Shown here one piece after another: positions 37,192 through 41,387 of a stretch of DNA of 41,387 bases; the first letter of the stretch is position 1; every line of letters begins with the position of its first letter. The notes under the pieces are model-generated. The model made no database searches, was not told the origin of the DNA, and was given only the letters and a program-made list of their open reading frames with translations. A program made the position numbers and the translations under genes. Origin of the DNA: a virus; the IMG/VR virus record IMGVR_UViG_3300025652_000160, positions 1 to 41,387 of that record; one strand, given 5' to 3'.

Positions 37192-37231
37192 TCAATCTCG
37201 GCAATACTGCCATGACTTAAAACGAGATTGA
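37192..37231 (+). promoter_or_regulatory. Leader hairpin covering the ribosome site of the gp49-like gene
   Basis: TCAATCTCG (37192-37200) pairs perfectly with CGAGATTGA (37223-37231), 9 bp, around a 22-base loop. The 3' strand contains GAGA, the only Shine-Dalgarno-like sequence of the ATG at 37236. Confidence 0.55.
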
Positions 37232-37235
37232 TAAA

Positions 37236-37535
37236 ATGACTGACTCTTCAATTGAAAAAGAGATCCAAAAAAAAGGCTTAACTGCTCCACGAGTAACGCC
37301 TGAACACCTTGAATCTGTTATTGCATCCGAGCAATACCACGTATTCCCTGACACCACATTCACTGCATGCCTCCTTACGCTAGCAAATGGCTACACCGTG
37401 ATTGGTGAGTCCGCATGCGCAAGCCCTGAAAACTTCGATTCCGCACTTGGCCGTAAGATTGCACGTGAAAACGCAAAAAACAAGATTTGGCAGCTTGAAG
37501 GCTACCTATTAAAGCAGCGGCTAAGCGAAAAATAG
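37236..37535 (+). CDS. N4 gp49 / Sf6 gene 66-family protein
   Basis: A 99-residue protein. VTPEHLESVIASEQYHVFPDTTFTACLLTLANGYTVIGESACASPENFDSALGRKIARENAKNKIWQLEGYLL is the full signature of the Gp49/66 phage family (Y/F-x-F-x-G/D-T...G-x-x-x-G-x-S-A-x-V/A...A-x-x-A-R-x-x-x-x-x-x-W). The function is unknown. It is the only plus-strand gene outside the early operon, has its own promoter and leader hairpin, and is flanked by two copies of the same terminator, like a moron cassette. Confidence 0.88.
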   Translation: MTDSSIEKEIQKKGLTAPRVTPEHLESVIASEQYHVFPDTTFTACLLTLANGYTVIGESACASPENFDSALGRKIARENAKNKIWQLEGYLLKQRLSEK

Positions 37536-37562
37536 AAATACAGCAAAAACCTTATCTGTTTC

Positions 37563-37600
37563 AAAAAGGCTTTGAAGCTCATAACTTCAAGGCCTTTTTT
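37563..37600. terminator. Bidirectional terminator, second hairpin copy
   Basis: AAAAAGGCTTTGAAG, loop CTCATAA, CTTCAAGGCCTTTTTT: a stem of about 15 bp (one G-U) with Ts on the plus strand and, through the A-tract, on the minus strand. It separates the convergent gp49-like and ExoX-C-like genes. Confidence 0.85.
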
Positions 37601-37601
37601 A

Positions 37602-37778
37602 TTAGATGATCTTTCGCTTTTGCATCTCCTCAATAACTTCACAATCAAAAATATCATCGTCCTGCTCGTATATCCAAGCAAGCCAGTCTGGATCGTCATC
37701 TAGCAGATCTTCAACCTCACACCCTCTGTGCTTGCCAAAATTTAAAACATCATCTAGTCGCAATTGTGACTGCTTCAT
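37602..37778 (-). CDS. Small protein with ExoX C-terminal-like domain
   Basis: A 58-residue protein from ATG 37778 (MKQSQLRLDDVLNFGKHRG), with GGGGGAG upstream. LNFGKHRGCEVEDLLDDDPDWLAWIYEQDD matches the short domain found at the C-terminus of exodeoxyribonuclease X-like proteins (F-G-K-x-K/R-G...D-x-x-Y/W-L-x-W). It is a stand-alone domain with no nuclease part and may recruit a partner. The end is acidic and basic (DCEVIEEMQKRKII). Confidence 0.72.
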   Translation of the reverse strand: MKQSQLRLDDVLNFGKHRGCEVEDLLDDDPDWLAWIYEQDDDIFDCEVIEEMQKRKII

Positions 37779-37812
37779 AACTCCCCCTTTCCGCATTGAT
37801 GCGGGTTATTGA

Positions 37813-37998
37813 TTAAGTCTTAACCCTTAATTCTGATTCGATTGTTGTTCTGCCTGATGCGTCCGTGTAGACGTGTACGGGCTTTGATGCCGCAAGCTGG
37901 CGCCTTATGCTGGATTCTGCTATATCCCAGTCCTGTGCCATTCTGTACGCGCTGCCGTCGTATTTGTCGTCAAGGTACTGCTTTAGTGTTTTTTTCAT
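37813..37998 (-). CDS. Small putative HTH regulator
   Basis: A 61-residue protein overlapping the preceding gene by 4 bases. LKQYLDDKYDGSAYRMAQDWDIAESSIRRQLAASKPVHVYTDASGRTTI reads as a helix-turn-helix (MAQDWDIAESSIRRQL) with a short beta hairpin after it, similar to small Cro-like or antiterminator-like phage proteins. Position in the control region supports a regulatory role. The family is not certain. Confidence 0.65.
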   Translation of the reverse strand: MKKTLKQYLDDKYDGSAYRMAQDWDIAESSIRRQLAASKPVHVYTDASGRTTIESELRVKT

Positions 37999-38273
37999 GC
38001 CAAGCCATCCAAAAACTCACGCGCAGCGTCACGCATTTCCTTAATATTTTCAGCTCCACTATTAATGACCCTCTCGGCAACTCTTTTCGCTGTTACTTCT
38101 GCCGTATTGCCGATAATTAAGGTTGAAGCATAAACCACTGAGAAAGTTTCAGAGTTTAAATCCTGTACTGCTTCGACTGTTAAGCCATTACCTTTGTAGC
38201 TGTAAAACTTTGGAGACCATCCAGAGTTTGGGCCTGACTTGTAAGGTGGTCTTTTTCCTGTTTTAACTTGCAT
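37995..38273 (-). CDS. Hypothetical protein, first gene of its transcription unit
   Basis: A 92-residue protein behind the promoter at 38307-38334. It starts basic (MQVKTGKRPPYKSGPNSGWSPKFYSYKG), continues as beta strands (LTVEAVQDLNSETFSVVYASTLIIG) and ends in helices (TAKRVAERVINSGAENIKEMRDAAREFLDGL). No family recognised. AATAGGATG gives a close ribosome site. Confidence 0.62.
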   Translation of the reverse strand: MQVKTGKRPPYKSGPNSGWSPKFYSYKGNGLTVEAVQDLNSETFSVVYASTLIIGNTAEVTAKRVAERVINSGAENIKEMRDAAREFLDGLA

Positions 38274-38306
38274 CCTATTCGCTCCGTTTTCGTTGTTGAT
38301 GTGCTC

Positions 38307-38347
38307 AGTATACAGCTTTGCGCGAGTAATGCAACAGCTTTGCGCGA
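38307..38347 (-). promoter_or_regulatory. Promoter with two direct operator-like repeats
   Basis: Minus-strand TTGCAT (38329-38334), 16-bp spacer, TATACT (38307-38312). The 14-mer TCGCGCAAAGCTGT occurs twice, at 38312-38325 in the spacer and 38334-38347 just upstream of the -35, 22 bp apart (two helical turns). A regulator binding both could block or activate this promoter. Confidence 0.68.
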
Positions 38348-38356
38348 ATTAAGTTT

Positions 38357-38377
38357 AAATAAATGCCCCGAAGGGCA
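38357..38377 (-). terminator. Terminator with UUCG tetraloop
   Basis: Minus-strand TGCCC-TTCG-GGGCA followed by TTTATTT. It ends the transcript that includes 38389-39415 and lies just upstream of the next promoter. Confidence 0.7.
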
Positions 38378-38388
38378 AGTGTTTAAAT

Positions 38389-38571
38389 TTAGAAATTGCC
38401 GTAAAGATAGGCCAAGCAGGCAAAAGTCACCGCTTTTTTATAGCATAAAGATTTAGGCATGCGCCTTCTGTTTTTGTAAAGCCATGCGTCAAGTCTTTCC
38501 TGTTCTGATTTAAAGAATTCTGCCTCATTTATCCTGTGCCGCAGGCTTCCTCGTCGCCTTGCTTCTCCCAT
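38389..38571 (-). CDS. Small basic hypothetical protein
   Basis: A 60-residue strongly basic protein (MGEARRRGSLRHRINEAEFFKSEQERLDAWLYKNRRRMPKSLCYKK) with a hydrophobic end (AVTFACLAYLYGNF). The MGEARRR start is common to several small phage proteins. AGAGAGAATTAGATA precedes the ATG. Function unknown; the charge suggests nucleic-acid contact. Confidence 0.6.
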   Translation of the reverse strand: MGEARRRGSLRHRINEAEFFKSEQERLDAWLYKNRRRMPKSLCYKKAVTFACLAYLYGNF

Positions 38572-38617
38572 TATCTAATTCTCTCTATTTTGTAGATGTA
38601 AGCAACCGGCTTCTGGG

Positions 38618-38737
38618 TTATTGAGATGCCGGCACAACTCGACGCCCAACTTTAGTATCGCGAAATCCCGCATCGTTTTGTTTTGCGCTCGATATATTGA
38701 GCGCGATTAGTGTCAGTAAAAGCATTGTTATGCGCAT
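38618..38737 (-). CDS. Small secreted peptide candidate
   Basis: A 39-residue ORF with a clear signal peptide (MRITMLLLTLIALNISSA) and a short mature part (KQNDAGFRDTKVGRRVVPASQ). The ATG overlaps the preceding stop as TAATG, so translation is coupled. Cleavage after SSA would leave about 21 residues in the periplasm. Small exported phage peptides can act in exclusion or lysis control; no evidence here beyond the signal. Confidence 0.55.
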   Translation of the reverse strand: MRITMLLLTLIALNISSAKQNDAGFRDTKVGRRVVPASQ

Positions 38738-39051
38738 TAGGCTTGCGGGTTGCTGCGCAGCGTTCGGTAGCTGCATGGCTGGTGAGTCGCTGTAATCAGC
38801 GTAGGCGCCACTACCGGCATGTTAAAGTGCTGCCAAGCCTTAACTCGATCTACATTCACCTGCGTTAACCTGTCGCTTTCTGCGGCCTCGAACGCCAATG
38901 GCCACAAATGCCGGTTAGCTTTAAGCAAAACCCATTGACGCACGGTCTTGCCGGTATCTTCGTTGCGACATTCAACCCAGCCCAAAAAGACTTGTCCAAC
39001 CATGACCTCGCACAACTCTAAATCTGGATAGCCCTGCGTTTCATTGATCAT
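38737..39051 (-). CDS. Hypothetical protein
   Basis: A 104-residue protein overlapping the upstream gene by ATGA and the secreted peptide by one base. LCEVMVGQVFLGWVECRNEDTGKTVRQWVLLKANRHLWPLAFEAAESDRLTQVNVDRVKAWQHF is beta/alpha with several Trp. No known family. It belongs to the unit driven from the promoter at 39546-39574. Confidence 0.62.
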   Translation of the reverse strand: MINETQGYPDLELCEVMVGQVFLGWVECRNEDTGKTVRQWVLLKANRHLWPLAFEAAESDRLTQVNVDRVKAWQHFNMPVVAPTLITATHQPCSYRTLRSNPQA

Positions 39052-39260
39052 TTTGCATTCACTCCGTAAGCCGTGTTGTAAAGTGTCGGCTTGTTATTCG
39101 CTAGAATGCCAGGGCGCTTAATCTTTCCGCCTTTAGCTCTGAAAGCCTCAATCTGAGCCGCTATTTCTGCTCGTGCCTTTTCGCGTTCACCAACTGAGTG
39201 ATTGGTTACCGGCTTCTCATCGCGATTCGCCACTTGCTGCTTGAAATCTTCAATATTCAT
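39048..39260 (-). CDS. Hypothetical protein
   Basis: A 70-residue protein: a charged helical N-terminus (MNIEDFKQQVANRDEKPVTNHSVGEREKARAEIAAQIEAF) followed by RAKGGKIKRPGILANNKPTLYNTAYGV, a pattern seen in small phage control proteins with a basic K/R-P tail. The ATG overlaps the upstream stop. AGGGGAGGCAAA is a strong ribosome site. Confidence 0.62.
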   Translation of the reverse strand: MNIEDFKQQVANRDEKPVTNHSVGEREKARAEIAAQIEAFRAKGGKIKRPGILANNKPTLYNTAYGVNAK

Positions 39261-39415
39261 TTTGCCTCCCCTGTTGCGTTAACCTTTACTGTCTTAGCCT
39301 TGCAGAGCTTCTTTATTGAAGCCTTAGCTTTGGCATCATCTTTGTGAATCCACGCTTGCACCGGCATTAAGCCTGCCTTGCGTAGCCTTGATATTCTTAA
39401 CTGCTGCCTTGTCAT
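39257..39415 (-). CDS. Small basic protein, possible RHH-like regulator
   Basis: A 52-residue ORF (MTRQQLRISRLRKAGLMPVQAWIHKDDAK...) that ends in an ATGA overlap with the next gene. PVQAWIHKDD resembles the strand and helix entry of ribbon-helix-helix DNA-binding proteins (V-x-V-x-I/W-x-x-x-D). The frame is open further upstream as an Asn/Ser-rich run without a start. First recognisable gene of its unit. Confidence 0.55.
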   Translation of the reverse strand: MTRQQLRISRLRKAGLMPVQAWIHKDDAKAKASIKKLCKAKTVKVNATGEAK

Positions 39416-39545
39416 AATTAAAATATAAATCCGCTTGTTACTATTACTGCTATCAGAGCTATTATCATTTCTATTCCGCCTAGTGACGTTGTTAAAGTTG
39501 TCGCTTAAGTGATTTGCCTAAGCGCGTTTCGCTGTGTGTGACTGA

Positions 39546-39574
39546 AGTATGGACTGGTAACATGTTACCGTCAA
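39546..39574 (-). promoter_or_regulatory. Leftward promoter with palindromic operator in its spacer
   Basis: Minus-strand TTGACG (39569-39574), 17-bp spacer, CATACT (39546-39551). The spacer holds GGTAACATGTTACC (39556-39569), a perfect 14-bp palindrome placed where a repressor would block polymerase. It faces genes 39415 to 38389. Confidence 0.6.
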
Positions 39575-39608
39575 GCAGATAAACGCAATTAATTAAAAAT
39601 ATTTGCAT

Positions 39609-39635
39609 TTGACATAAAACGACGACGGTTATAAG
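39609..39635 (+). promoter_or_regulatory. Rightward promoter of the small RNA
   Basis: TTGACA (39609-39614), 15-bp spacer, TATAAG (39630-39635) on the plus strand. The -35 is a perfect consensus; the spacer is short. It is divergent from the leftward promoter 35 bp away. Confidence 0.55.
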
Positions 39636-39641
39636 CTTAGC

Positions 39642-39721
39642 CCATACCAGCTCCCCTGCTGTGTTCCCGAAAGGGGTAAATAAACCCAGTGAGTTTTATT
39701 CCTGTCTCTCTGGGTTTTTTT
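39642..39721 (+). ncRNA. OOP-like small RNA candidate
   Basis: About 80 bases from a consensus-like promoter to a strong terminator, with no ORF. A CCC-GAAA-GGG tetraloop hairpin lies at 39666-39675. The 3' end is AAACCCAG (39682-39689) paired with CTGGGTTT (39710-39717), extended by GAG/CTC, then seven Ts. The size and place beside the control genes recall lambda OOP RNA; it is not antisense to any gene in the window, so it would act in trans if at all. Confidence 0.5.
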
Positions 39722-39731
39722 ACGCCCAAAG

Positions 39732-39750
39732 AAAAAGCCCCGTAGGGCTC
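39732..39750 (-). terminator. Intrinsic terminator after the repressor-MazG unit
   Basis: Minus-strand AGCCC-TACG-GGGCT followed by five Ts, 50 bases past the MazG-like stop. It faces the small-RNA terminator. Confidence 0.75.
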
Positions 39751-39799
39751 AATATTGAAATGTAATGTTTCGCTGCGGCCTATGCCGAACGTATAAAGT

Positions 39800-40273
39800 T
39801 CAGCTATCTAGCGCTGACTGTTCCGCGGCTCTGATCTCGCTCCACTCGTAGTCCGTGCAGCACGAACGGCAGAAAGCAACATCAACATCAGGCTCAAGCA
39901 ATTGCCCCGTCTTAGCGGCTTCTACGCGTTGCGGATGCGTAAGGTTTGCCCACTTTACGTATAGCCCATCGACCATCAAGCCGGCCCGCTTCTTGATCTC
40001 ATCCCATGCCATTTGCATACAATCCTCCATAGATACACCGGTTGCGCAGCAAGCGTCCTCAAGCTTTTCGATCTCCTTATAATACTCTCGATCACACCCA
40101 CCAATAAGCCTTGCGTTTATCAAGCAAACGGCCTGATCGCCAATGGCATCCATCATTTCTAGCCGCTCTTCATCGAATTTAAGCATCTGTTTTTCATATG
40201 TCGACTGGTCGAGTATCCCGCGCTTACGACTCCAGCCTTCCACGTTTTTTGCTAACTGCTGTAATGTGATCAT
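39800..40273 (-). CDS. MazG-like nucleotide pyrophosphohydrolase
   Basis: A 157-residue protein. FDEERLEMMDAIGDQAVCLINAR has the E-E-x-x-E metal-binding start (E35, E36, E39) and the following acidic helix of the all-alpha NTP-PPase superfamily. SMEDCMQMAWDEIKKRAGLMVDGLYVKWANL is the conserved end seen in phage MazG-like proteins. A C-terminal CRSCC tail is extra. Such enzymes trim nucleotide pools or lower alarmone levels during infection. It is the last gene of the repressor-led unit. Confidence 0.78.
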   Translation of the reverse strand: MITLQQLAKNVEGWSRKRGILDQSTYEKQMLKFDEERLEMMDAIGDQAVCLINARLIGGCDREYYKEIEKLEDACCATGVSMEDCMQMAWDEIKKRAGLMVDGLYVKWANLTHPQRVEAAKTGQLLEPDVDVAFCRSCCTDYEWSEIRAAEQSALDS

Positions 40274-40548
40274 TCTATTTCTCCACTTTCATTTGATAAG
40301 TTAAGTCGTTCTAAGCCTTTTTCTGTTATTTCATAATCTCCGCGGCAGCCGCAACAGCATCCGCTAACTGTTCCCCTTTTAATCATCTGCGACATTTTAG
40401 CCGCGGCAAGCTTTTCCACAACACCGACTGGCATAGCATCTAAAACGCAAGGCATGGAGCCTTTCCCATTAGCATAAAAGTGCGTAGATGTTCCGTTGAC
40501 GCGAATAAATTCTAGAATTCGTGTCTCGTCAATATCTTTGCATTGCAT
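40270..40548 (-). CDS. Small cysteine-rich winged-helix-like protein
   Basis: A 92-residue protein overlapping MazG by 4 bases. ETRILEFIRVNG...VLDAMPVGVVEKLAAAKMSQMIKRGTVSGCCCGCRGDYEITEKGLERL has the helix-turn-wing order, with a CCCGCR loop in the wing and the ITEKGLERL ending typical of small transcription regulators. A zinc site in the wing is possible. Likely regulatory by location. Confidence 0.65.
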   Translation of the reverse strand: MQCKDIDETRILEFIRVNGTSTHFYANGKGSMPCVLDAMPVGVVEKLAAAKMSQMIKRGTVSGCCCGCRGDYEITEKGLERLNLSNESGEIE

Positions 40549-40549
40549 T

Positions 40550-40771
40550 CTATTGCTCCGATTTAATGTTTAAGTATTCACCTAGCATTTTATAAAGCCG
40601 CTCAACCTCATAAACTTCAAGAAATCCACCAAAATAGTCATCATCACTTTCAATCGTGAAATCGATTCCGTCGAGGAGATAGGGATCACCCATATTGCTA
40701 GGGCGAATAGTAAGCTCCTCGCCATCCTCGCCGGTGAATTTAACTGGCTTTGCGCTTGTATTTATTTTCAT
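40550..40771 (-). CDS. Hypothetical protein
   Basis: A 73-residue protein from ATG 40771 (MKINTSAKPVKFTGEDGEELTIRPSN), with GGAG upstream; a start at 40813 would overlap the repressor gene. It is acidic and beta-rich, with DGIDFTIESDDDYFGGFLEVYEVERLYKMLGEYL at the end. No known family. It begins directly after the repressor stop. Confidence 0.62.
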   Translation of the reverse strand: MKINTSAKPVKFTGEDGEELTIRPSNMGDPYLLDGIDFTIESDDDYFGGFLEVYEVERLYKMLGEYLNIKSEQ

Positions 40772-40772
40772 T

Positions 40773-41198
40773 CTATTTCTCCAGCTTAATGTCGTCATGA
40801 CGTACAGACCCATTTAGTATTTTTTTAGTGAAAACCCCTTTACCTTTTAAGTAAACACAATAACTTGCATTGTTATGCGGGTTTACATTTTTAGCTCCAA
40901 ATGAAAAGCCATGTTTGCGCATAACAGCAGCCAGCGCGTTAAGCGGGTCATAGCTAGGTAACTTTTCGGCAGCCTCTATCAACTCTTTCGAGTCACCCAG
41001 TGCTAAAAATTCATCTATTGTCAGGTTAAAATAATTAGCAATTTTTATGACAGTTGATAATTTCGGCTCTCGACCATTGGCAATAGCGAATAGCGTGTGA
41101 CGGTGAACATCAGCACCCTTTGCTAGCTCCCTCTGGTAAATATCGCTCTTGGAGCAAGCAACTTTTACCGCTCTTGCTACCTGTGTAGTTTTACTCAT
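40773..41198 (-). CDS. XRE-family repressor-like regulator
   Basis: A 141-residue protein. Residues 8-68 form an XRE HTH (ACSKSDIYQRELAKGADVHRHTLFAIANGREPKLSTVIKIANYFNLTIDEFLALGD), with recognition helix around VHRHTLFAIANG. The C-terminal half is not a LexA-type peptidase domain; no Ser/Lys pair is seen, so RecA-driven self-cleavage is unlikely. It heads the minus-strand early unit and is divergent from the plus-strand recombination genes, so it is the main candidate for the lysis/lysogeny or early repressor. Confidence 0.8.
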   Translation of the reverse strand: MSKTTQVARAVKVACSKSDIYQRELAKGADVHRHTLFAIANGREPKLSTVIKIANYFNLTIDEFLALGDSKELIEAAEKLPSYDPLNALAAVMRKHGFSFGAKNVNPHNNASYCVYLKGKGVFTKKILNGSVRHDDIKLEK

Positions 41199-41227
41199 AA
41201 TGAAAATCTCATGTATTCTGTATGCAC

Positions 41228-41256
41228 AATTTAATGCAGAAAATGCCTTGCGTCAA
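41228..41256 (-). promoter_or_regulatory. Promoter of the repressor unit
   Basis: Minus-strand TTGACG (41251-41256), 17-bp spacer, TAAATT (41228-41233). Its -35 overlaps the -35 of the opposing promoter, so the two compete. The repeats ATGCACAA and ATGCAGAA, one helical turn apart (41222-41241), may be operators. Confidence 0.6.
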
Positions 41257-41276
41257 TAGCTTTAGTGTTTTAAGAT
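41248..41276 (+). promoter_or_regulatory. Promoter of the early recombination operon
   Basis: TTGCGT (41248-41253), spacer, TAAGAT (41271-41276) on the plus strand, reading into the gene at 47 across the map junction. The spacer is 17 here; the left-end copy has one T fewer and would make it 16. Confidence 0.6.
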
Positions 41277-41387
41277 TCAGGCTCACATCAGGGGATTAGA
41301 TTATGAATACAGTTACAGATTTCGAGGCGCTTCTTGTCTCGTCTATGCTTTCCGACGAATTACTTCTGGCGTCAGATAGTTCAGCGT
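41256..41387. repeat. Right copy of terminal direct repeat
   Basis: Bases 41262-41387 are identical to 6-131. It contains the start of the gene at 47 (ATG at 41303), cut by the window end. It joins the repressor promoter region to the early operon and so restores the divergent control region. Confidence 0.9.

Larger units (their letters stand above)
39416..39799. other. Gene-free control region
   Basis: No convincing gene lies here (a 16-residue and a 23-residue ORF on the minus strand are not supported). It holds back-to-back promoters, a perfect 14-bp palindrome, a small RNA candidate on the plus strand and two terminators facing each other, each listed separately. Confidence 0.7.

Noticed and set aside
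39430-39570. Two tiny minus-strand ORFs (16 and 23 residues) in the control region
   Set aside because: Too short and partly inside promoter elements; no independent support.
1-41387. CRISPR arrays, insertion sequences, transposases
   Set aside because: No regularly spaced repeats, no terminal inverted repeats with a transposase and no such proteins were seen.

Overview
The window is the complete or near-complete genome of a tailed phage with a long non-contractile tail (siphovirus morphology) infecting a Gram-negative bacterium, probably an aquatic gammaproteobacterium. The first 131 bases recur at the very end (41256-41387; 126 bases identical, then a one-base difference), so the map closes into a circle or has short redundant ends. 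Genes are packed with 1-4 base stop/start overlaps, nearly all on the minus strand. The host assignment is an inference from gene families and AT-rich -10/-35 promoters only.

Layout. (1) 47-2543 (+): a short early operon with two small unknown genes, a PolB-type 3'-5' exonuclease, a Sak4-like RecA-fold ATPase and an SSB-like protein with an acidic tail. It is read divergently from a repressor-like gene (40773-41198) across overlapping promoters at the map junction. (2) 2597-14639 (-): tail module, from head-tail connector through completion proteins, tail terminator, tail tube, chaperones with a -1 frameshift, tape measure, the tip proteins M/L/K/J-like, and a beta-helical tailspike. (3) 14694-20954 (-): head module: small gene, major capsid, scaffold, minor head protein, portal (DUF4055 type), large and small terminase. 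(4) 21056-22250 (-): small accessory genes. (5) 22358-27135 (-): a second receptor-binding cluster, including a tail protein with an SGNH esterase domain, plus a holin-like 3-TM protein and a coiled-coil membrane protein. (6) 27236-28241 (-): a cassette of small membrane proteins. (7) 28300-31025 (-): NinG, a zinc-ribbon protein, tRNA-Gly, about 650 bp of highly structured non-coding RNA, NinB and a cytosine-methyltransferase-like protein. (8) 31009-36613 (-): small genes, a DUF5675 protein that is the best endolysin candidate, lambda O/P-like replication genes, a Rha/KilAC antirepressor behind a pseudoknotted leader, and YopX. (9) 36647-41198: control region with several promoters, operators, terminators, two small-RNA candidates, a gp49-family moron-like gene on the plus strand, a MazG-like gene and the repressor.

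Transcription can be read fairly well. Minus-strand terminators lie at 39732, 38357, 37563 (bidirectional), 27191, 22317 and 14651, and a promoter follows most of them. Several promoters share the pattern TTGCAT-N16-TAnnnT, which looks like the phage's use of host sigma-70. No integrase, canonical lysozyme, Q-type antiterminator or CRISPR array was recognised.

The least-explained parts are the structured RNA beside tRNA-Gly (29192-29838), the pseudoknotted rha leader (35288-35383), the two small-RNA candidates at 37072 and 39642, and a possibly frameshifted membrane-protein gene at 36647-36948.
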